A stretch of DNA of 64,000 bases, from assembly GCF_014635325.1 (NCBI RefSeq), contig NZ_BMCT01000001.1:1021743-1085742 (forward strand), given 5' to 3'. This document shows, one piece after another, positions 34,745-44,497 of this stretch (position 1 is its first letter; every line of letters starts with the position of its first letter). The notes beneath the pieces were generated by a model. The model did no database searches. It had not been told where the DNA came from and saw only the letters and a program-made list of their open reading frames with translations. The position numbers and the translations under genes were made by a program. Origin of the DNA: Azorhizobium oxalatiphilum (GTDB lineage: Bacteria; Pseudomonadota; Alphaproteobacteria; Rhizobiales; Xanthobacteraceae).

Positions 34745-34758
34745 TTGATAATTATCAA
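34745..34758. promoter_or_regulatory. Consensus FNR/NarR box near narR
   Basis: TTGATAATTATCAA is a perfect match to the TTGAT-N4-ATCAA consensus of FNR-family regulators. Its centre is only 35 bases from the narR start, where it would overlap the narR core promoter, suggesting autorepression rather than activation. Confidence 0.85.
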
Positions 34759-34801
34759 TCAAAAGTATCAAAGACGTCAAATCGACAGTTATTTAATGTC
34801 A

Positions 34802-34821
34802 ACCGCCGTATAGACGGCGGT
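34802..34821. other. Perfect inverted repeat between narR and narK
   Basis: ACCGCCGT-ATAG-ACGGCGGT has eight-base perfect arms and lies between the two FNR-type boxes. It could be a second regulator's operator or a hairpin; it does not match the NarL heptamer. Confidence 0.5.
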
Positions 34822-34858
34822 CAATTATTATATGAATCCTGTCTTCTATTGAATAATT

Positions 34859-34872
34859 CTGATTCAGATCAA
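34859..34872. promoter_or_regulatory. FNR/NarR box of the narK promoter
   Basis: CTGATTCAGATCAA differs from TTGAT-N4-ATCAA at one base. If it acts at -41.5, transcription would start near 34907, giving a 33-base leader to the narK ATG at 34940. This is the expected geometry for class II activation. Confidence 0.7.
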
Positions 34873-34939
34873 GGTTGTGGCTCTCTCGCGGCGTGACTTT
34901 GCGGTCGCGCAACAGATGCGCGAACGGCGCGAGAGCATC

Positions 34940-37681
34940 ATGCCAGCCATCCATGACATCGATCGGGGCAAGCAGCGCAACGCGCTTGCCATGAGTACGG
35001 TGGCTTTTACCACCTGCTTTGCGGTCTGGACCATCTTTGCCATCATCGGCGTTTCCATCCGCAGGGAACTCGGCCTCAGCGAGACCCAGTTCGGCCTGCT
35101 GGTGGGCACGCCCATCCTCACCGGCTCGCTCATCCGGGTGGTGCTGGGCATCTGGACCGACCGCTACGGCGGCCGTCTCGTCTTCACCGCCACCATGCTG
35201 GCGGCGGCGGTCGCCACCTTCCTGCTCTCCTATGCCACCACCTACCCGCAGATGCTGGCGGCGGCCCTTGGCGTGGGCATCGCCGGTGGCTCGTTCGCGG
35301 TCGGCGTGGCCTATGTGTCGCGCTGGTATCCGGCGGGCAAGCAGGGCACGGCGCTGGGCATCTTTGGTGCCGGCAACGTGGGATCGGCGGTCACGAAGTT
35401 CCTCGCCCCCTTCGTGATGGTGGCCTTCGGCTGGCAGATGGTGGCGCAGGTCTGGGCCGCCGCCCTCGTGGTCATGGCCGCCATCTTCTGGTTCAGCACC
35501 ACCGACGACCCGGTGCAGGCCGAACGCCGGCGCACCGGCGTGCGCCCCAAGAGCGCGTGGCTGGAACTTGAGCCGCTGAAGAACGTGCAGGTCTGGCGCT
35601 TCGCCATCTACTACTTCTTCGTCTTCGGCGCCTTCGTGGCGCTGGCGCTGTGGCTCCCCCAGTATCTGATCAACGTCTACGGCCTCGACATCAAGACCGC
35701 CGGCATGATCGCCGCCTTCTTCTCGGTGCCGGCGAGCCTGTTCCGCGCCTATGGCGGCCACCTCTCGGACGTCTATGGCGCGCGGCGCGTGCTCTACTGG
35801 ACCTTCCTGGTCGGCATCGCCGCCACCTTCGTCCTGTCCTATCCGCCCACGGACTATGTGGTGCAGGGCCTCAACGGACCCATCGCCTTCCACATGGAAA
35901 TGGGGCTCGTCGGCTTCACCGTCGCGGTGTTCGTGCTGGGCTTCTTCATGGCGCTGGGCAAGGCGGCGGTCTACAAGCACATCCCCGTCTACTATCCCGC
36001 GCATGTGGGCTCGGTCGGCGGCCTCGTGGGCATGATCGGCGGCCTCGGCGGCTTCCTTCTGCCCATCCTGTTCGGCGTGCTGCTCGACCTCACCGGCCTC
36101 TGGACCAGCTGCTTCATGGCGCTGTTCCTGCTGGTGTCCGGCGCCCTCGTGTGGATGCACGTCTCCATCCGGCAGATGGAGCGCGAGGCCGGTGGCGCGG
36201 TGCTCGCCCGCCTGCCGCAGCTGCCCGAGATGCAGGGCCTGCCCGAGCCGGTGGCCACGCCCAGGGCGTCCGGCGCCGTCCTCACCGACTGGCGGCCGGA
36301 GGATCCGGAGTTCTGGACGAAGACCGGCCGCGCCATCGCCCGCCGCAACCTGTGGCTCTCCATCCCCGCCTTGCTGCTGTCCTTCGCCATCTGGCAGGTG
36401 TGGTCGGTGGTGGTGGCCAAGCTGCCGCTGGTGGGCTTCACCTTCACCACGGACCAGCTGTTCTGGCTCGCCGCGCTTCCTGGCATCTCCGGGGCCACGC
36501 TGCGCATCTTCTACTCCTTCATGGTGCCCATCTTCGGCGGGCGGCTGTGGACCACGTTGACCACCTGGTCGCTGATCATTCCGGCGCTGGGCATCGGCTA
36601 TGCGGTGCAGAATCCCGACACGCCCTATGTGGTGCTGCTCATCCTCGCGCTGCTGTGCGGCTTCGGCGGCGGCAACTTCTCCTCCTCCATGGCCAACATC
36701 TCCTTCTTCTTCCCCAAGGCGGAGAAGGGTAATGCGCTGGCGCTCAATGCCGGCCTCGGCAACCTCGGGGTGAGCGTGGTGCAGTTCGTGGTGCCCCTCG
36801 CCATCACCGCGGGCGTGTTCGGATGGATGGGCGGCGATCCGGCCATGGTGAAGGGGCAGCCGCCGCTGTGGCTGCAGAATGCGGGCTTCGTGTTCGTGCC
36901 CTTCATCGCCCTCTCGGCCTTCGCCTCCTGGTTCGGCATGAACGACATCGCCGATGCCAAGGCCTCGTTCGCGGAGCAGGCGGTGATCTTCCGCCGCGCC
37001 CACAACTGGATCATGTGCTGGCTCTATACCGGCACCTTCGGCTCCTTCATCGGCTACTCGGCGGGCTTCCCGCTGCTGGCGAAGGCGCTGTTTCCGGATG
37101 TGAACGCGCTCCAGTTCGCCTTCCTCGGTCCGCTGGTCGGCGCGCTCTCGCGCTCCGGCTCCGGCTGGCTGGCGGACAGGCACGGCGGCGCCCGCGTCAC
37201 CATCTGGGCCTTCGTGCTGATGATGATCGGCGTCTCGGGCGTGCTGTGGTTCATCGGCATCCGCGAACAGCCCGGCGCCTTCTGGGGCTTCTTCGCCTCC
37301 TTCCTGCTGCTGTTCTTCGCCAGCGGCGTCGGCAACGCCTCCACCTTCCAGATGATCCCCGCGATCATGACCAGGGAGATGGAGCGGCTGATGCCGGAAG
37401 CCGGCCCGGACACCCGCCGCAAGCAGGCGGAGAAGGAAAGCGCCGCCATCACCGGCTTCACCGCCGCCATCGCCGCCTTCGGGGCCTTCTTCATCCCCAA
37501 GGGCTACGGCACCTCCATCGCCCTCACGGGCGGCCCCGAAGCCGCGCTCTGGGCCTTCCTCATCTTCTACGTGAGCTGCCTCGTCCTCACCTGGGCCGTC
37601 TACACCCGCAAGGGCGGCCTGCTCCACGACATCGAGCGCGCCCGTCGCGGCGCGTCCAGCCGGCCGGCTGCGGCCGAATAA
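34940..37681 (+). CDS. narK: Nitrate/nitrite transporter, NarK1-NarK2 fusion
   Basis: The 913-residue protein consists of two complete MFS transporters in tandem. The NarK1-like half (~15-410) has FAVWTIFAIIGVSI and GIFGAGNVGSAVTKF. The NarK2-like half (~440-890) starts with DWRPEDPEFWTKTGRAIARR and contains GGGNFSSSMANISFFFPKAE and LNAGLGNLGVSVVQFV. NarK1 domains take up nitrate with protons and NarK2 domains exchange nitrate for nitrite; the fused form is known from Paracoccus. The ATG at 34940 is preferred over a GTG at 34877, because the latter would sit against the FNR box and GAGAG lies before 34940. narG follows after 15 bases. Confidence 0.92.
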   Translation: MPAIHDIDRGKQRNALAMSTVAFTTCFAVWTIFAIIGVSIRRELGLSETQFGLLVGTPILTGSLIRVVLGIWTDRYGGRLVFTATMLAAAVATFLLSYATTYPQMLAAALGVGIAGGSFAVGVAYVSRWYPAGKQGTALGIFGAGNVGSAVTKFLAPFVMVAFGWQMVAQVWAAALVVMAAIFWFSTTDDPVQAERRRTGVRPKSAWLELEPLKNVQVWRFAIYYFFVFGAFVALALWLPQYLINVYGLDIKTAGMIAAFFSVPASLFRAYGGHLSDVYGARRVLYWTFLVGIAATFVLSYPPTDYVVQGLNGPIAFHMEMGLVGFTVAVFVLGFFMALGKAAVYKHIPVYYPAHVGSVGGLVGMIGGLGGFLLPILFGVLLDLTGLWTSCFMALFLLVSGALVWMHVSIRQMEREAGGAVLARLPQLPEMQGLPEPVATPRASGAVLTDWRPEDPEFWTKTGRAIARRNLWLSIPALLLSFAIWQVWSVVVAKLPLVGFTFTTDQLFWLAALPGISGATLRIFYSFMVPIFGGRLWTTLTTWSLIIPALGIGYAVQNPDTPYVVLLILALLCGFGGGNFSSSMANISFFFPKAEKGNALALNAGLGNLGVSVVQFVVPLAITAGVFGWMGGDPAMVKGQPPLWLQNAGFVFVPFIALSAFASWFGMNDIADAKASFAEQAVIFRRAHNWIMCWLYTGTFGSFIGYSAGFPLLAKALFPDVNALQFAFLGPLVGALSRSGSGWLADRHGGARVTIWAFVLMMIGVSGVLWFIGIREQPGAFWGFFASFLLLFFASGVGNASTFQMIPAIMTREMERLMPEAGPDTRRKQAEKESAAITGFTAAIAAFGAFFIPKGYGTSIALTGGPEAALWAFLIFYVSCLVLTWAVYTRKGGLLHDIERARRGASSRPAAAE

Positions 37682-37696
37682 TCAAGGGCGACACTG

Positions 37697-40600
37697 ATGT
37701 CCCATTTTCTCGATCGCCTCACCTTCTTCAACAAGACCGTTGAAGAGTTTTCCGACGGCCACGGCATCGTCACCGACGAGGACCGCTCGTGGGAGGACGG
37801 CTACCGCAAGCGCTGGCAGCACGACAAGATCGTGCGCTCCACCCATGGCGTGAACTGCACCGGCTCCTGCTCGTGGAAGATCTACGTCAAGGGCGGCATC
37901 GTCACCTGGGAAACCCAGCAGACGGACTATCCGCGCACCCGGCCGGACCTGCCGAACCATGAGCCGCGCGGCTGCGCCCGCGGGGCCTCCTACAGCTGGT
38001 ATCTCTATTCCGGCGCGCGGGTGAAGTACCCGATGATCCGCGGCCGGCTGCTGAAGCTCTGGCGCGCCGCCCGCACCAGGCTGTCGCCGGTGGCCGCCTG
38101 GGCCTCCATCGTGGAGGATCCCGACAAGCGCCGCTCCTACATGGCGGTGCGCGGCCACGGCGGTCTCGTGCGCAGCACCTGGGACGAGGTCAACGAACTC
38201 ATCGCCGCCGCCAATGCCTATACGGTGAAGGCCCATGGGCCGGACCGGGTGATCGGCTTCTCGCCCATCCCGGCCATGTCCATGGTCTCCTACGCGGCGG
38301 GCTCGCGCTATCTCTCGCTGCTGGGCGGCGTGTGCATGTCGTTCTACGACTGGTACTGCGACCTGCCGCCCGCCTCGCCGCAGACATGGGGTGAGCAGAC
38401 CGACGTGCCGGAGAGCGCCGACTGGTACAATGCCGGCTTCATCATCGTGTGGGGCTCCAACGTGCCCCAGACCCGCACCCCGGACGCCCATTTCTACACC
38501 GAGGTTCGCTACAAGGGCACGAAGAGCGCGGTGGTGAGCCCGGACTATGCCGAGGCCACCAAGTTCGCCGACATCTGGCTCGCTCCCAAGCAGGGCACGG
38601 ACGCGGCGCTGGCGCTGGCCATGGGCCATGTCATCCTGCGCGAATACCATCTCGAGCGGCAGGTGCCGTATTTCGAGGACTATGCCCGGCGCTATTCGGA
38701 CATGCCCTTCCTCGTCCGCCTCGTGGAGAAGGACGGGCGGCTGGTGCCCGAGCGCCTGCTGCGCGCCTCCGACCTGCCCGGCGGGCTGGGCGAGGCCAAC
38801 AATCCCGAATGGAAGACGGTGGCCATCGACGAGGCCACGGGTGCGTGCGTCGCCCCGCTCGGCTCTGTGGGCTACCGTTGGGGCGAACAGGCCAAGTGGA
38901 ATCTCGAAGAGAAGGACGGCGCCGGTCGCGACACCCGCCTGCGCCTGACGCTGGCCGGGGACGAGGCCGACATCGCCGCCGTGGACTTCCCCTATTTCGG
39001 CGGCCGGGCGACGGAGCATTTCGTCGCCACGGAGCATGGCGAGATCCTCACCCGCAACGTGCCGGTGCGCACGCTGGACGGCGCCGATGGCCAGCCGGTC
39101 ACGGTCGCCACCGTGTTCGACCTGATGATGGCGAACTACGGCATCGACCGGGGCTTCGGCGGCGACCATGTGGCCGCCGACTATGACGCGGACGTGCCCT
39201 TCACCCCGGCGTGGGCGGAGCGCATCACGGGCGTGAAGCGCGACGCCATCATCACCGTGGCGCGCGAGTTCGCCACCAATGCGGAGAAGACCAACGGCCG
39301 CTCCATGGTCATCCTCGGGGCGGGTCTGAACCACTGGTACCACATGGACATGGCCTACCGGGGGATCATCAATCTCCTGGTGTTCTGCGGCGCCATCGGC
39401 CAGTCGGGCGGCGGCTGGTCGCATTATGTGGGGCAGGAGAAGCTGCGACCGCAGACCGGCTGGCAGCCGCTGGCCTTCGGCCTCGACTGGAGCCGCCCGC
39501 CGCGGCACATGAACTCCACCTCCTTCTTCTATGCCCACACCGACCAGTGGCGCTACGAGACACTGACCGCGTCCGAGATCATCTCCCCCACCGCGCCGGA
39601 AGGCGACTGGGACCGCAGCTTCATCGACTACAACGTGAAGGCCGAGCGCATGGGCTGGCTGCCCTCCGCGCCGCAGCTGAAGCAGAACCCGCTGGAGATC
39701 GCCAGGGCCGCGAAGGCCGCCGGGCTGGAGCCGAAGGACTATGTGGCGCAGGGCCTGAAGTCCGGCGCGCTGGAGATGTCCTGCCACGACCCGGACGACC
39801 CGGCCAACTGGCCGCGCAACATGTTCGTGTGGCGCTCCAACCTGCTGGGCTCCTCCGGCAAGGGGCACGAGTATTTCCTCAAGCACCTGCTGGGCACCAC
39901 CCATGGCGTGATGGGCAAGGACCTCGGCGCCGAGGGCGCGGTGCGCAACCGCGAGGTGGCGTGGCATGAGGAGGCCCCGCAGGGCAAGCTCGACCTGCTG
40001 GTGACGCTGGACTTCCGCATGTCCACCACCTGCGTCTACTCGGACATCGTGCTGCCCACCGCCACCTGGTACGAGAAGAACGACCTCAACACCTCCGACA
40101 TGCACCCCTTCATCCACCCGCTCTCGGCGGCGGTGGACCCGGCGTGGGAAGCGCGCTCGGACTGGGACATCTACAAGGGCCTCGCAAAGGCCTTCTCGCA
40201 GGTGAGCGGCGAGGTGCTGGGGGTGGAGGAGGACGTGGTCCTCACCCCCATCCAGCACGACACCGCAGGCGAGATGGCCCAGCCCTTCGATGTGGCGGAC
40301 TGGAAGCACGGCGAGATCGACCCGGTGCCCGGCCGCACCATGCCGTCCGTCGCCGTGGTCACACGCGACTATCCCAACCTCTACGACCGCTTCACCGCGC
40401 TTGGCCCGCTGATGACCAAGGTCGGCAATGGCGGCAAGGGCATCGCCTGGAACACCGAGCATGAGGTGGCCGCACTCGCCGCCCTCAACGGCGTGAAGGC
40501 GAAGGGCGCCGCCGCCGGCCAGCCGCGCATCGAGACCGACATCGATGCCACCGAAGTCATCCTGATGCTGGCACCGGAGACCAATGGCGAGGTGGCGGTG

Positions 40601-41470
40601 AAGGCGTGGGAGGCGCTCTCCAAGGCCACCGGCCGGGAGCATGCCCATCTGGCGCTGCCCAAGGAGGACGAGAAGATCCGCTACCGGGACATCCAGGCCC
40701 AGCCGCGCAAGATCATCTCCTCGCCCACCTGGTCCGGCATCGAGAGCGAGAGCGTCTGCTACAACGCCGGCTACACCAATGTGCACGAGCTCATTCCGTG
40801 GCGCACGCTCACCGGTCGCCAGCAGCTCTATCAGGATCACCTGTGGATGCGGGCCTTCGGCGAGGGCTTCGTGACCTGGAAGCCGCCGGTGGACCTGAAG
40901 ACCATCGCCGGTGTGAAGGGCCGCCAGCCCAACGGCCATACGGAGATCGTGCTCAACTTCCTCACCCCGCACCAGAAGTGGGGCATCCACTCCACCTATT
41001 CCGACAACCTGATGATGCTGACGCTCAACAGGGGCGGCCCGGTGGTGTGGATATCGGAGACCGACGCCGCGCGCGCCGGCATCGTCGATAACGACTGGGT
41101 GGAAGTGTTCAACGTCAACGGCGCATTGACCGCCCGCGCCGTGGTCTCCCAGCGCATCGCCGACGGCATGATGCTGATGTACCACGCGCAGGAGAAGATC
41201 GTGAACACGCCCGGCTCCGAGCTGACCGGGCACCGGGGCGGCATCCATAATTCGGTGACGCGTGTCGTCCTGAAGCCCACCCACATGATCGGCGGCTACG
41301 CCCAGCAGGCCTACGGCTTCAACTATTACGGCACCGTGGGCTCCAACCGCGACGAATTCATCGTCGTCCGCAAGATGGCGGAGGTGGACTGGCTCGAAGG
41401 CCCGCTCACCACCGCACTGCCCGAAAATCCCGGACCGAAGACCCTTGCGCCGATGGAGGCTGCACAATGA
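37697..41470 (+). CDS. narG: Respiratory nitrate reductase alpha subunit
   Basis: NarG is the cytoplasmic catalytic subunit reducing nitrate to nitrite at a molybdenum bis-MGD cofactor. The 1257-residue protein has the FS0 cluster motif HGVNCTGSCSWKIYVKGG near residue 50 and the Mo-ligand Asp in YDWYCDLPPASPQTWGEQTD near 220. The C-terminal dinucleotide-binding segments include NTPGSELTGHRGGIHNSVTR. The N-terminus (MSHFLDRLTFF) matches the NarG type without a Tat peptide. Its stop overlaps narH by four bases. It is part of narKGHJI. Confidence 0.97.
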   Translation: MSHFLDRLTFFNKTVEEFSDGHGIVTDEDRSWEDGYRKRWQHDKIVRSTHGVNCTGSCSWKIYVKGGIVTWETQQTDYPRTRPDLPNHEPRGCARGASYSWYLYSGARVKYPMIRGRLLKLWRAARTRLSPVAAWASIVEDPDKRRSYMAVRGHGGLVRSTWDEVNELIAAANAYTVKAHGPDRVIGFSPIPAMSMVSYAAGSRYLSLLGGVCMSFYDWYCDLPPASPQTWGEQTDVPESADWYNAGFIIVWGSNVPQTRTPDAHFYTEVRYKGTKSAVVSPDYAEATKFADIWLAPKQGTDAALALAMGHVILREYHLERQVPYFEDYARRYSDMPFLVRLVEKDGRLVPERLLRASDLPGGLGEANNPEWKTVAIDEATGACVAPLGSVGYRWGEQAKWNLEEKDGAGRDTRLRLTLAGDEADIAAVDFPYFGGRATEHFVATEHGEILTRNVPVRTLDGADGQPVTVATVFDLMMANYGIDRGFGGDHVAADYDADVPFTPAWAERITGVKRDAIITVAREFATNAEKTNGRSMVILGAGLNHWYHMDMAYRGIINLLVFCGAIGQSGGGWSHYVGQEKLRPQTGWQPLAFGLDWSRPPRHMNSTSFFYAHTDQWRYETLTASEIISPTAPEGDWDRSFIDYNVKAERMGWLPSAPQLKQNPLEIARAAKAAGLEPKDYVAQGLKSGALEMSCHDPDDPANWPRNMFVWRSNLLGSSGKGHEYFLKHLLGTTHGVMGKDLGAEGAVRNREVAWHEEAPQGKLDLLVTLDFRMSTTCVYSDIVLPTATWYEKNDLNTSDMHPFIHPLSAAVDPAWEARSDWDIYKGLAKAFSQVSGEVLGVEEDVVLTPIQHDTAGEMAQPFDVADWKHGEIDPVPGRTMPSVAVVTRDYPNLYDRFTALGPLMTKVGNGGKGIAWNTEHEVAALAALNGVKAKGAAAGQPRIETDIDATEVILMLAPETNGEVAVKAWEALSKATGREHAHLALPKEDEKIRYRDIQAQPRKIISSPTWSGIESESVCYNAGYTNVHELIPWRTLTGRQQLYQDHLWMRAFGEGFVTWKPPVDLKTIAGVKGRQPNGHTEIVLNFLTPHQKWGIHSTYSDNLMMLTLNRGGPVVWISETDAARAGIVDNDWVEVFNVNGALTARAVVSQRIADGMMLMYHAQEKIVNTPGSELTGHRGGIHNSVTRVVLKPTHMIGGYAQQAYGFNYYGTVGSNRDEFIVVRKMAEVDWLEGPLTTALPENPGPKTLAPMEAAQ

Positions 41471-42993
41471 AGATCCGTGCGCAAATCGCGATGGTGCTGA
41501 ACCTCGACAAGTGCATCGGCTGCCACACCTGCTCGGTGACGTGCAAGAACGTGTGGACCAACCGCGAAGGCGTCGAATACGCCTGGTTCAACAATGTCGA
41601 GACCAAGCCCGGCGTCGGCTATCCCCGCGAGTGGGAAAACCAGGAGAAGTGGAACGGCGGCTGGCGGCGCAAGAAGAACGGCCGCATCGAGCCGCGCATC
41701 GGCGCCAAGTGGCGGGTGCTCGCCAATATCTTCGCCAATCCGGACCTGCCGGAGATCGATGACTATTACGAGCCCTTCACCTTCGACTACGAGCATCTGC
41801 ACACGGCGCGGGAGAGCAAGGCCTTCCCCACCGCCCGCCCGCGCTCGGCCATCTCCGGCCAGCGGATGCAGAAGATCGAATGGGGCCCGAACTGGGAGGA
41901 AATCCTCGGCGGCGAGTTCGAGAAGCGCGCGCGTGACGTGAATTTCGAGGCCGTGCAGAAGGACATCTACGGCCAGTTCGAAAACACCTTCATGATGTAC
42001 CTGCCGCGCCTGTGCGAGCACTGCCTCAACCCGGCGTGCGCGGCCTCCTGTCCCTCGGGCGCCATCTACAAGCGCGAGGAGGACGGCATCGTCCTCATCG
42101 ATCAGGACAAGTGCCGCGGCTGGCGTATGTGCGTGTCGGGCTGTCCCTACAAGAAGATCTATTACAACTGGTCCTCGGGGAAGTCGGAGAAGTGCATCTT
42201 CTGCTATCCGCGCATCGAGGCCGGCCAGCCGACCGTGTGCTCGGAGACCTGCGTCGGGCGCATCCGCTACCTCGGCGTGCTGCTCTATGACGCCGACCGC
42301 ATCGAGGCGGCGGCCAGCGTGCCGGACGAGAAGGACCTCTATCAGGCCCAGCTCGACCTGTTCCTCGATCCCAGCGATCCGGCGGTGATCGCGCAGGCCC
42401 GCGCCGATGGCGTGCCGGAAGCCTGGCTGGAAGCCGCGCGCCATTCGCCGGTGTGGAAGATGGCCATGGAGTGGAAGGTGGCCTTTCCGCTCCATCCCGA
42501 ATACCGCACCCTGCCCATGGTCTGGTACGTGCCGCCGCTCTCTCCCATCCAGTCGGCCGCCGCCGCCGGCAAGATGGGCGTCAACGGCGACATGCCGGAC
42601 GTGCGCTCGCTCCGCATCCCGCTGCGCTACCTCGCCAATCTGCTCACGGCTGGAGACGAGGAGCCGGTGGCGCTCGCTCTTGAGCGTATGCTCGCCATGC
42701 GCGGCTACATGCGCGCCAAGACGGTGGACGGGCGCCTCGACGAGCGCATCGCCGCCGAGGTGGGGCTCACGGGAGCAGCCATCGAGGACATGTACCAGGT
42801 GATGGCGATCGCCAATTACGAGGATCGCTTCGTCATCCCCACCGCCCACCGCGAGTGGAGCGAGGATGCCTACGACCTGCGCGGCTCCTGCGGCTTCTCC
42901 TTCGGCAACGGCTGCTCCAGCGGCAACACGCAGACCAACCTGTTCGGCACCCGCCAGACGCCGAAGGCACGCAATCCGATGGAGGTGGCGTGA
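41467..42993 (+). CDS. narH: Respiratory nitrate reductase beta subunit
   Basis: NarH relays electrons from NarI to NarG through four Fe-S clusters. The 508-residue product has the cysteine groups DKCIGCHTCSVTCKNVW (residues ~13-30), LCEHCLNPACAASCPSG (~180-196), KCRGWRMCVSGCPYK (~215-230) and KCIFCYPRIEAGQPTVCSETC (to ~265). The Trp in CRGWRMC marks the site of the [3Fe-4S] cluster, as in other NarH proteins. It overlaps narG and narJ and is translationally coupled to both. Confidence 0.97.
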   Translation: MKIRAQIAMVLNLDKCIGCHTCSVTCKNVWTNREGVEYAWFNNVETKPGVGYPREWENQEKWNGGWRRKKNGRIEPRIGAKWRVLANIFANPDLPEIDDYYEPFTFDYEHLHTARESKAFPTARPRSAISGQRMQKIEWGPNWEEILGGEFEKRARDVNFEAVQKDIYGQFENTFMMYLPRLCEHCLNPACAASCPSGAIYKREEDGIVLIDQDKCRGWRMCVSGCPYKKIYYNWSSGKSEKCIFCYPRIEAGQPTVCSETCVGRIRYLGVLLYDADRIEAAASVPDEKDLYQAQLDLFLDPSDPAVIAQARADGVPEAWLEAARHSPVWKMAMEWKVAFPLHPEYRTLPMVWYVPPLSPIQSAAAAGKMGVNGDMPDVRSLRIPLRYLANLLTAGDEEPVALALERMLAMRGYMRAKTVDGRLDERIAAEVGLTGAAIEDMYQVMAIANYEDRFVIPTAHREWSEDAYDLRGSCGFSFGNGCSSGNTQTNLFGTRQTPKARNPMEVA

Positions 42994-43700
42994 TGGCCAT
43001 CGAGACCCTCGCCTTCAAGGCGCTTTCCGCACTCCTGACCTATCCGGACGCCGCGCTGGTCGCGGCGGTGCCGGAGATCGCGGCAGCGCTCGCCGCCGAT
43101 GATCTCGTCGACACGGCCGCGCGCGACGCTCTGGCCCCGCTTCTGGAGGGCCTGCGCACGCGGGATCTCTATGACCTGCAGGCGGACTATGTCGAGCTGT
43201 TCGACCGCTCCCGCAAGCTCTCCCTGCACCTGTTCGAGCATGTGCATGGCGAGAGCCGAGACCGGGGGCAGGCCATGGTGGACCTCGCGGCCCTGTATGA
43301 GGGCGGCGGGCTGAACCTGTCGGCCAACGAACTGCCGGACTACCTGCCGCTGTTCCTCGAATATCTCGCCACCCGCCCGCTCGACGAGGCGCGCGGACTG
43401 CTGGCCGATACCGACCACATCCTCGCGCTGCTGGAAGAGCGGCTCGGCGGCCGCTCCTCGCCTTATGCCGCCGTGTTCTCGGCCGTGCGGGCGGCGGGCG
43501 GCGTGGCTTCGAGCACCGCCTTGCCGCAGGAGGACACCGCACCGCTCAGCGCGGCGGACGAGCTGAAGGCGCTCGATGCCGCGTGGGAGGAGACGGCAGT
43601 CGCCTTCGGCCCCGGCGAAGCCCTGGGCGGCTGCTCCGTGGACCGCCTGCGTACCCAGATCCGGGCCGCCCAGCGCGATGCCCGCCTCGCCACCGCCTGA
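42993..43700 (+). CDS. narJ: Nitrate reductase assembly chaperone NarJ
   Basis: NarJ is a cytoplasmic redox-enzyme maturation chaperone that holds NarGH during cofactor insertion and membrane docking. The 235-residue helical protein has the family motif LQADYVELFDRSRKLSLHLFEHVHGESRDRGQAMVDL (residues ~61-97) and ELPDYLPLFLEYLA (~110-124). The ATG at 42993 shares a base with the narH stop (TGATG) and GGAGG lies upstream. The last third is less conserved, as is usual. Confidence 0.95.
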   Translation: MAIETLAFKALSALLTYPDAALVAAVPEIAAALAADDLVDTAARDALAPLLEGLRTRDLYDLQADYVELFDRSRKLSLHLFEHVHGESRDRGQAMVDLAALYEGGGLNLSANELPDYLPLFLEYLATRPLDEARGLLADTDHILALLEERLGGRSSPYAAVFSAVRAAGGVASSTALPQEDTAPLSAADELKALDAAWEETAVAFGPGEALGGCSVDRLRTQIRAAQRDARLATA

Positions 43701-43712
43701 GGGAGACGATCC

Positions 43713-44492
43713 ATGTCTGCGCTCAACTCGGCCCTGTTCGGCTGGTATCCCTACCTCTGCCTCACCGTCTTCCTGCTCGGCAGCCTCATCCGCTTCGACC
43801 GCGAGCAGTACACGTGGAAGACCGGCTCGTCGCAGCTCCTGCGGCGGCGTCAGCTGCGGCTGGGGTCCAACCTGTTCCATGTGGGCATTCTGGTGATCTT
43901 CGCCGGCCATGCGGTCGGCCTGCTGACCCCGATCTGGGTGTTCGACATGCTGGGCGTCAGCCATTCCTTCAAGCAGGGACTGGCAATCACGGCGGGCGGC
44001 ATCGCCGGCGTCGCCTGCTTCATCGGCATCTCGCTGCTGGCCCACCGCCGGCTGTTCGACCCGCGCATCCGCGCCACGTCGAGCTTCGGCGACACCGCCA
44101 TCCTGCTGATCCTGTGGGTGCAGCTCACCCTTGGTCTCTCCACCATCTTTGTCTCGCTCGGCCACATGGACGGGCATGAAATGGTGAAGTTCATGAACTG
44201 GGCACAGGGCATCATCACCCTCCAGCCATCGGCGGCCGCCTACGTGTCGGACGTCAATCCCATCTTCAAGGCGCACCTGCTGTTGGGCATGACCATCTTC
44301 CTGGTCTTCCCCTTCACCCGGCTGGTGCATGTGTGGAGCGCGCCGGTCTGGTATCTCGGCCGTCCCGGCTATCAGGTGGTGCGCACGCGCTTCGCCGGCG
44401 GCGCAAGAGCCGCGCGCAGCGGCGCGCCCAAGCCCGCCTTCACGCCGGCCGTGCGCCCCACGCACGTCATGCCCGTCAATCCCGCGGAGTGA
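43713..44492 (+). CDS. narI: Respiratory nitrate reductase gamma subunit
   Basis: NarI is the membrane cytochrome b subunit that oxidises quinol and anchors NarGH. The 259-residue protein has five hydrophobic helices. Heme-ligand histidines are expected in NLFHVGILVIFAGHAVGLLTP (residues ~53-73) and in the C-terminal FKAHLLLGMTIFLVFPFTRLVHVWS (~190-214). The C-terminal ~35 residues are a Pro/Ala/Arg-rich cytoplasmic tail slightly longer than usual. It lies 12 bases after narJ. Confidence 0.96.
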   Translation: MSALNSALFGWYPYLCLTVFLLGSLIRFDREQYTWKTGSSQLLRRRQLRLGSNLFHVGILVIFAGHAVGLLTPIWVFDMLGVSHSFKQGLAITAGGIAGVACFIGISLLAHRRLFDPRIRATSSFGDTAILLILWVQLTLGLSTIFVSLGHMDGHEMVKFMNWAQGIITLQPSAAAYVSDVNPIFKAHLLLGMTIFLVFPFTRLVHVWSAPVWYLGRPGYQVVRTRFAGGARAARSGAPKPAFTPAVRPTHVMPVNPAE

Positions 44493-44497
44493 CAGCC

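Noticed and set aside
34799-41467. Leftward frames of 942 and 1261 codons opposite narK and narG
   Set aside because: They are His/Gly/Arg-rich shadows of the highly conserved narK and narG genes caused by GC-rich third positions.
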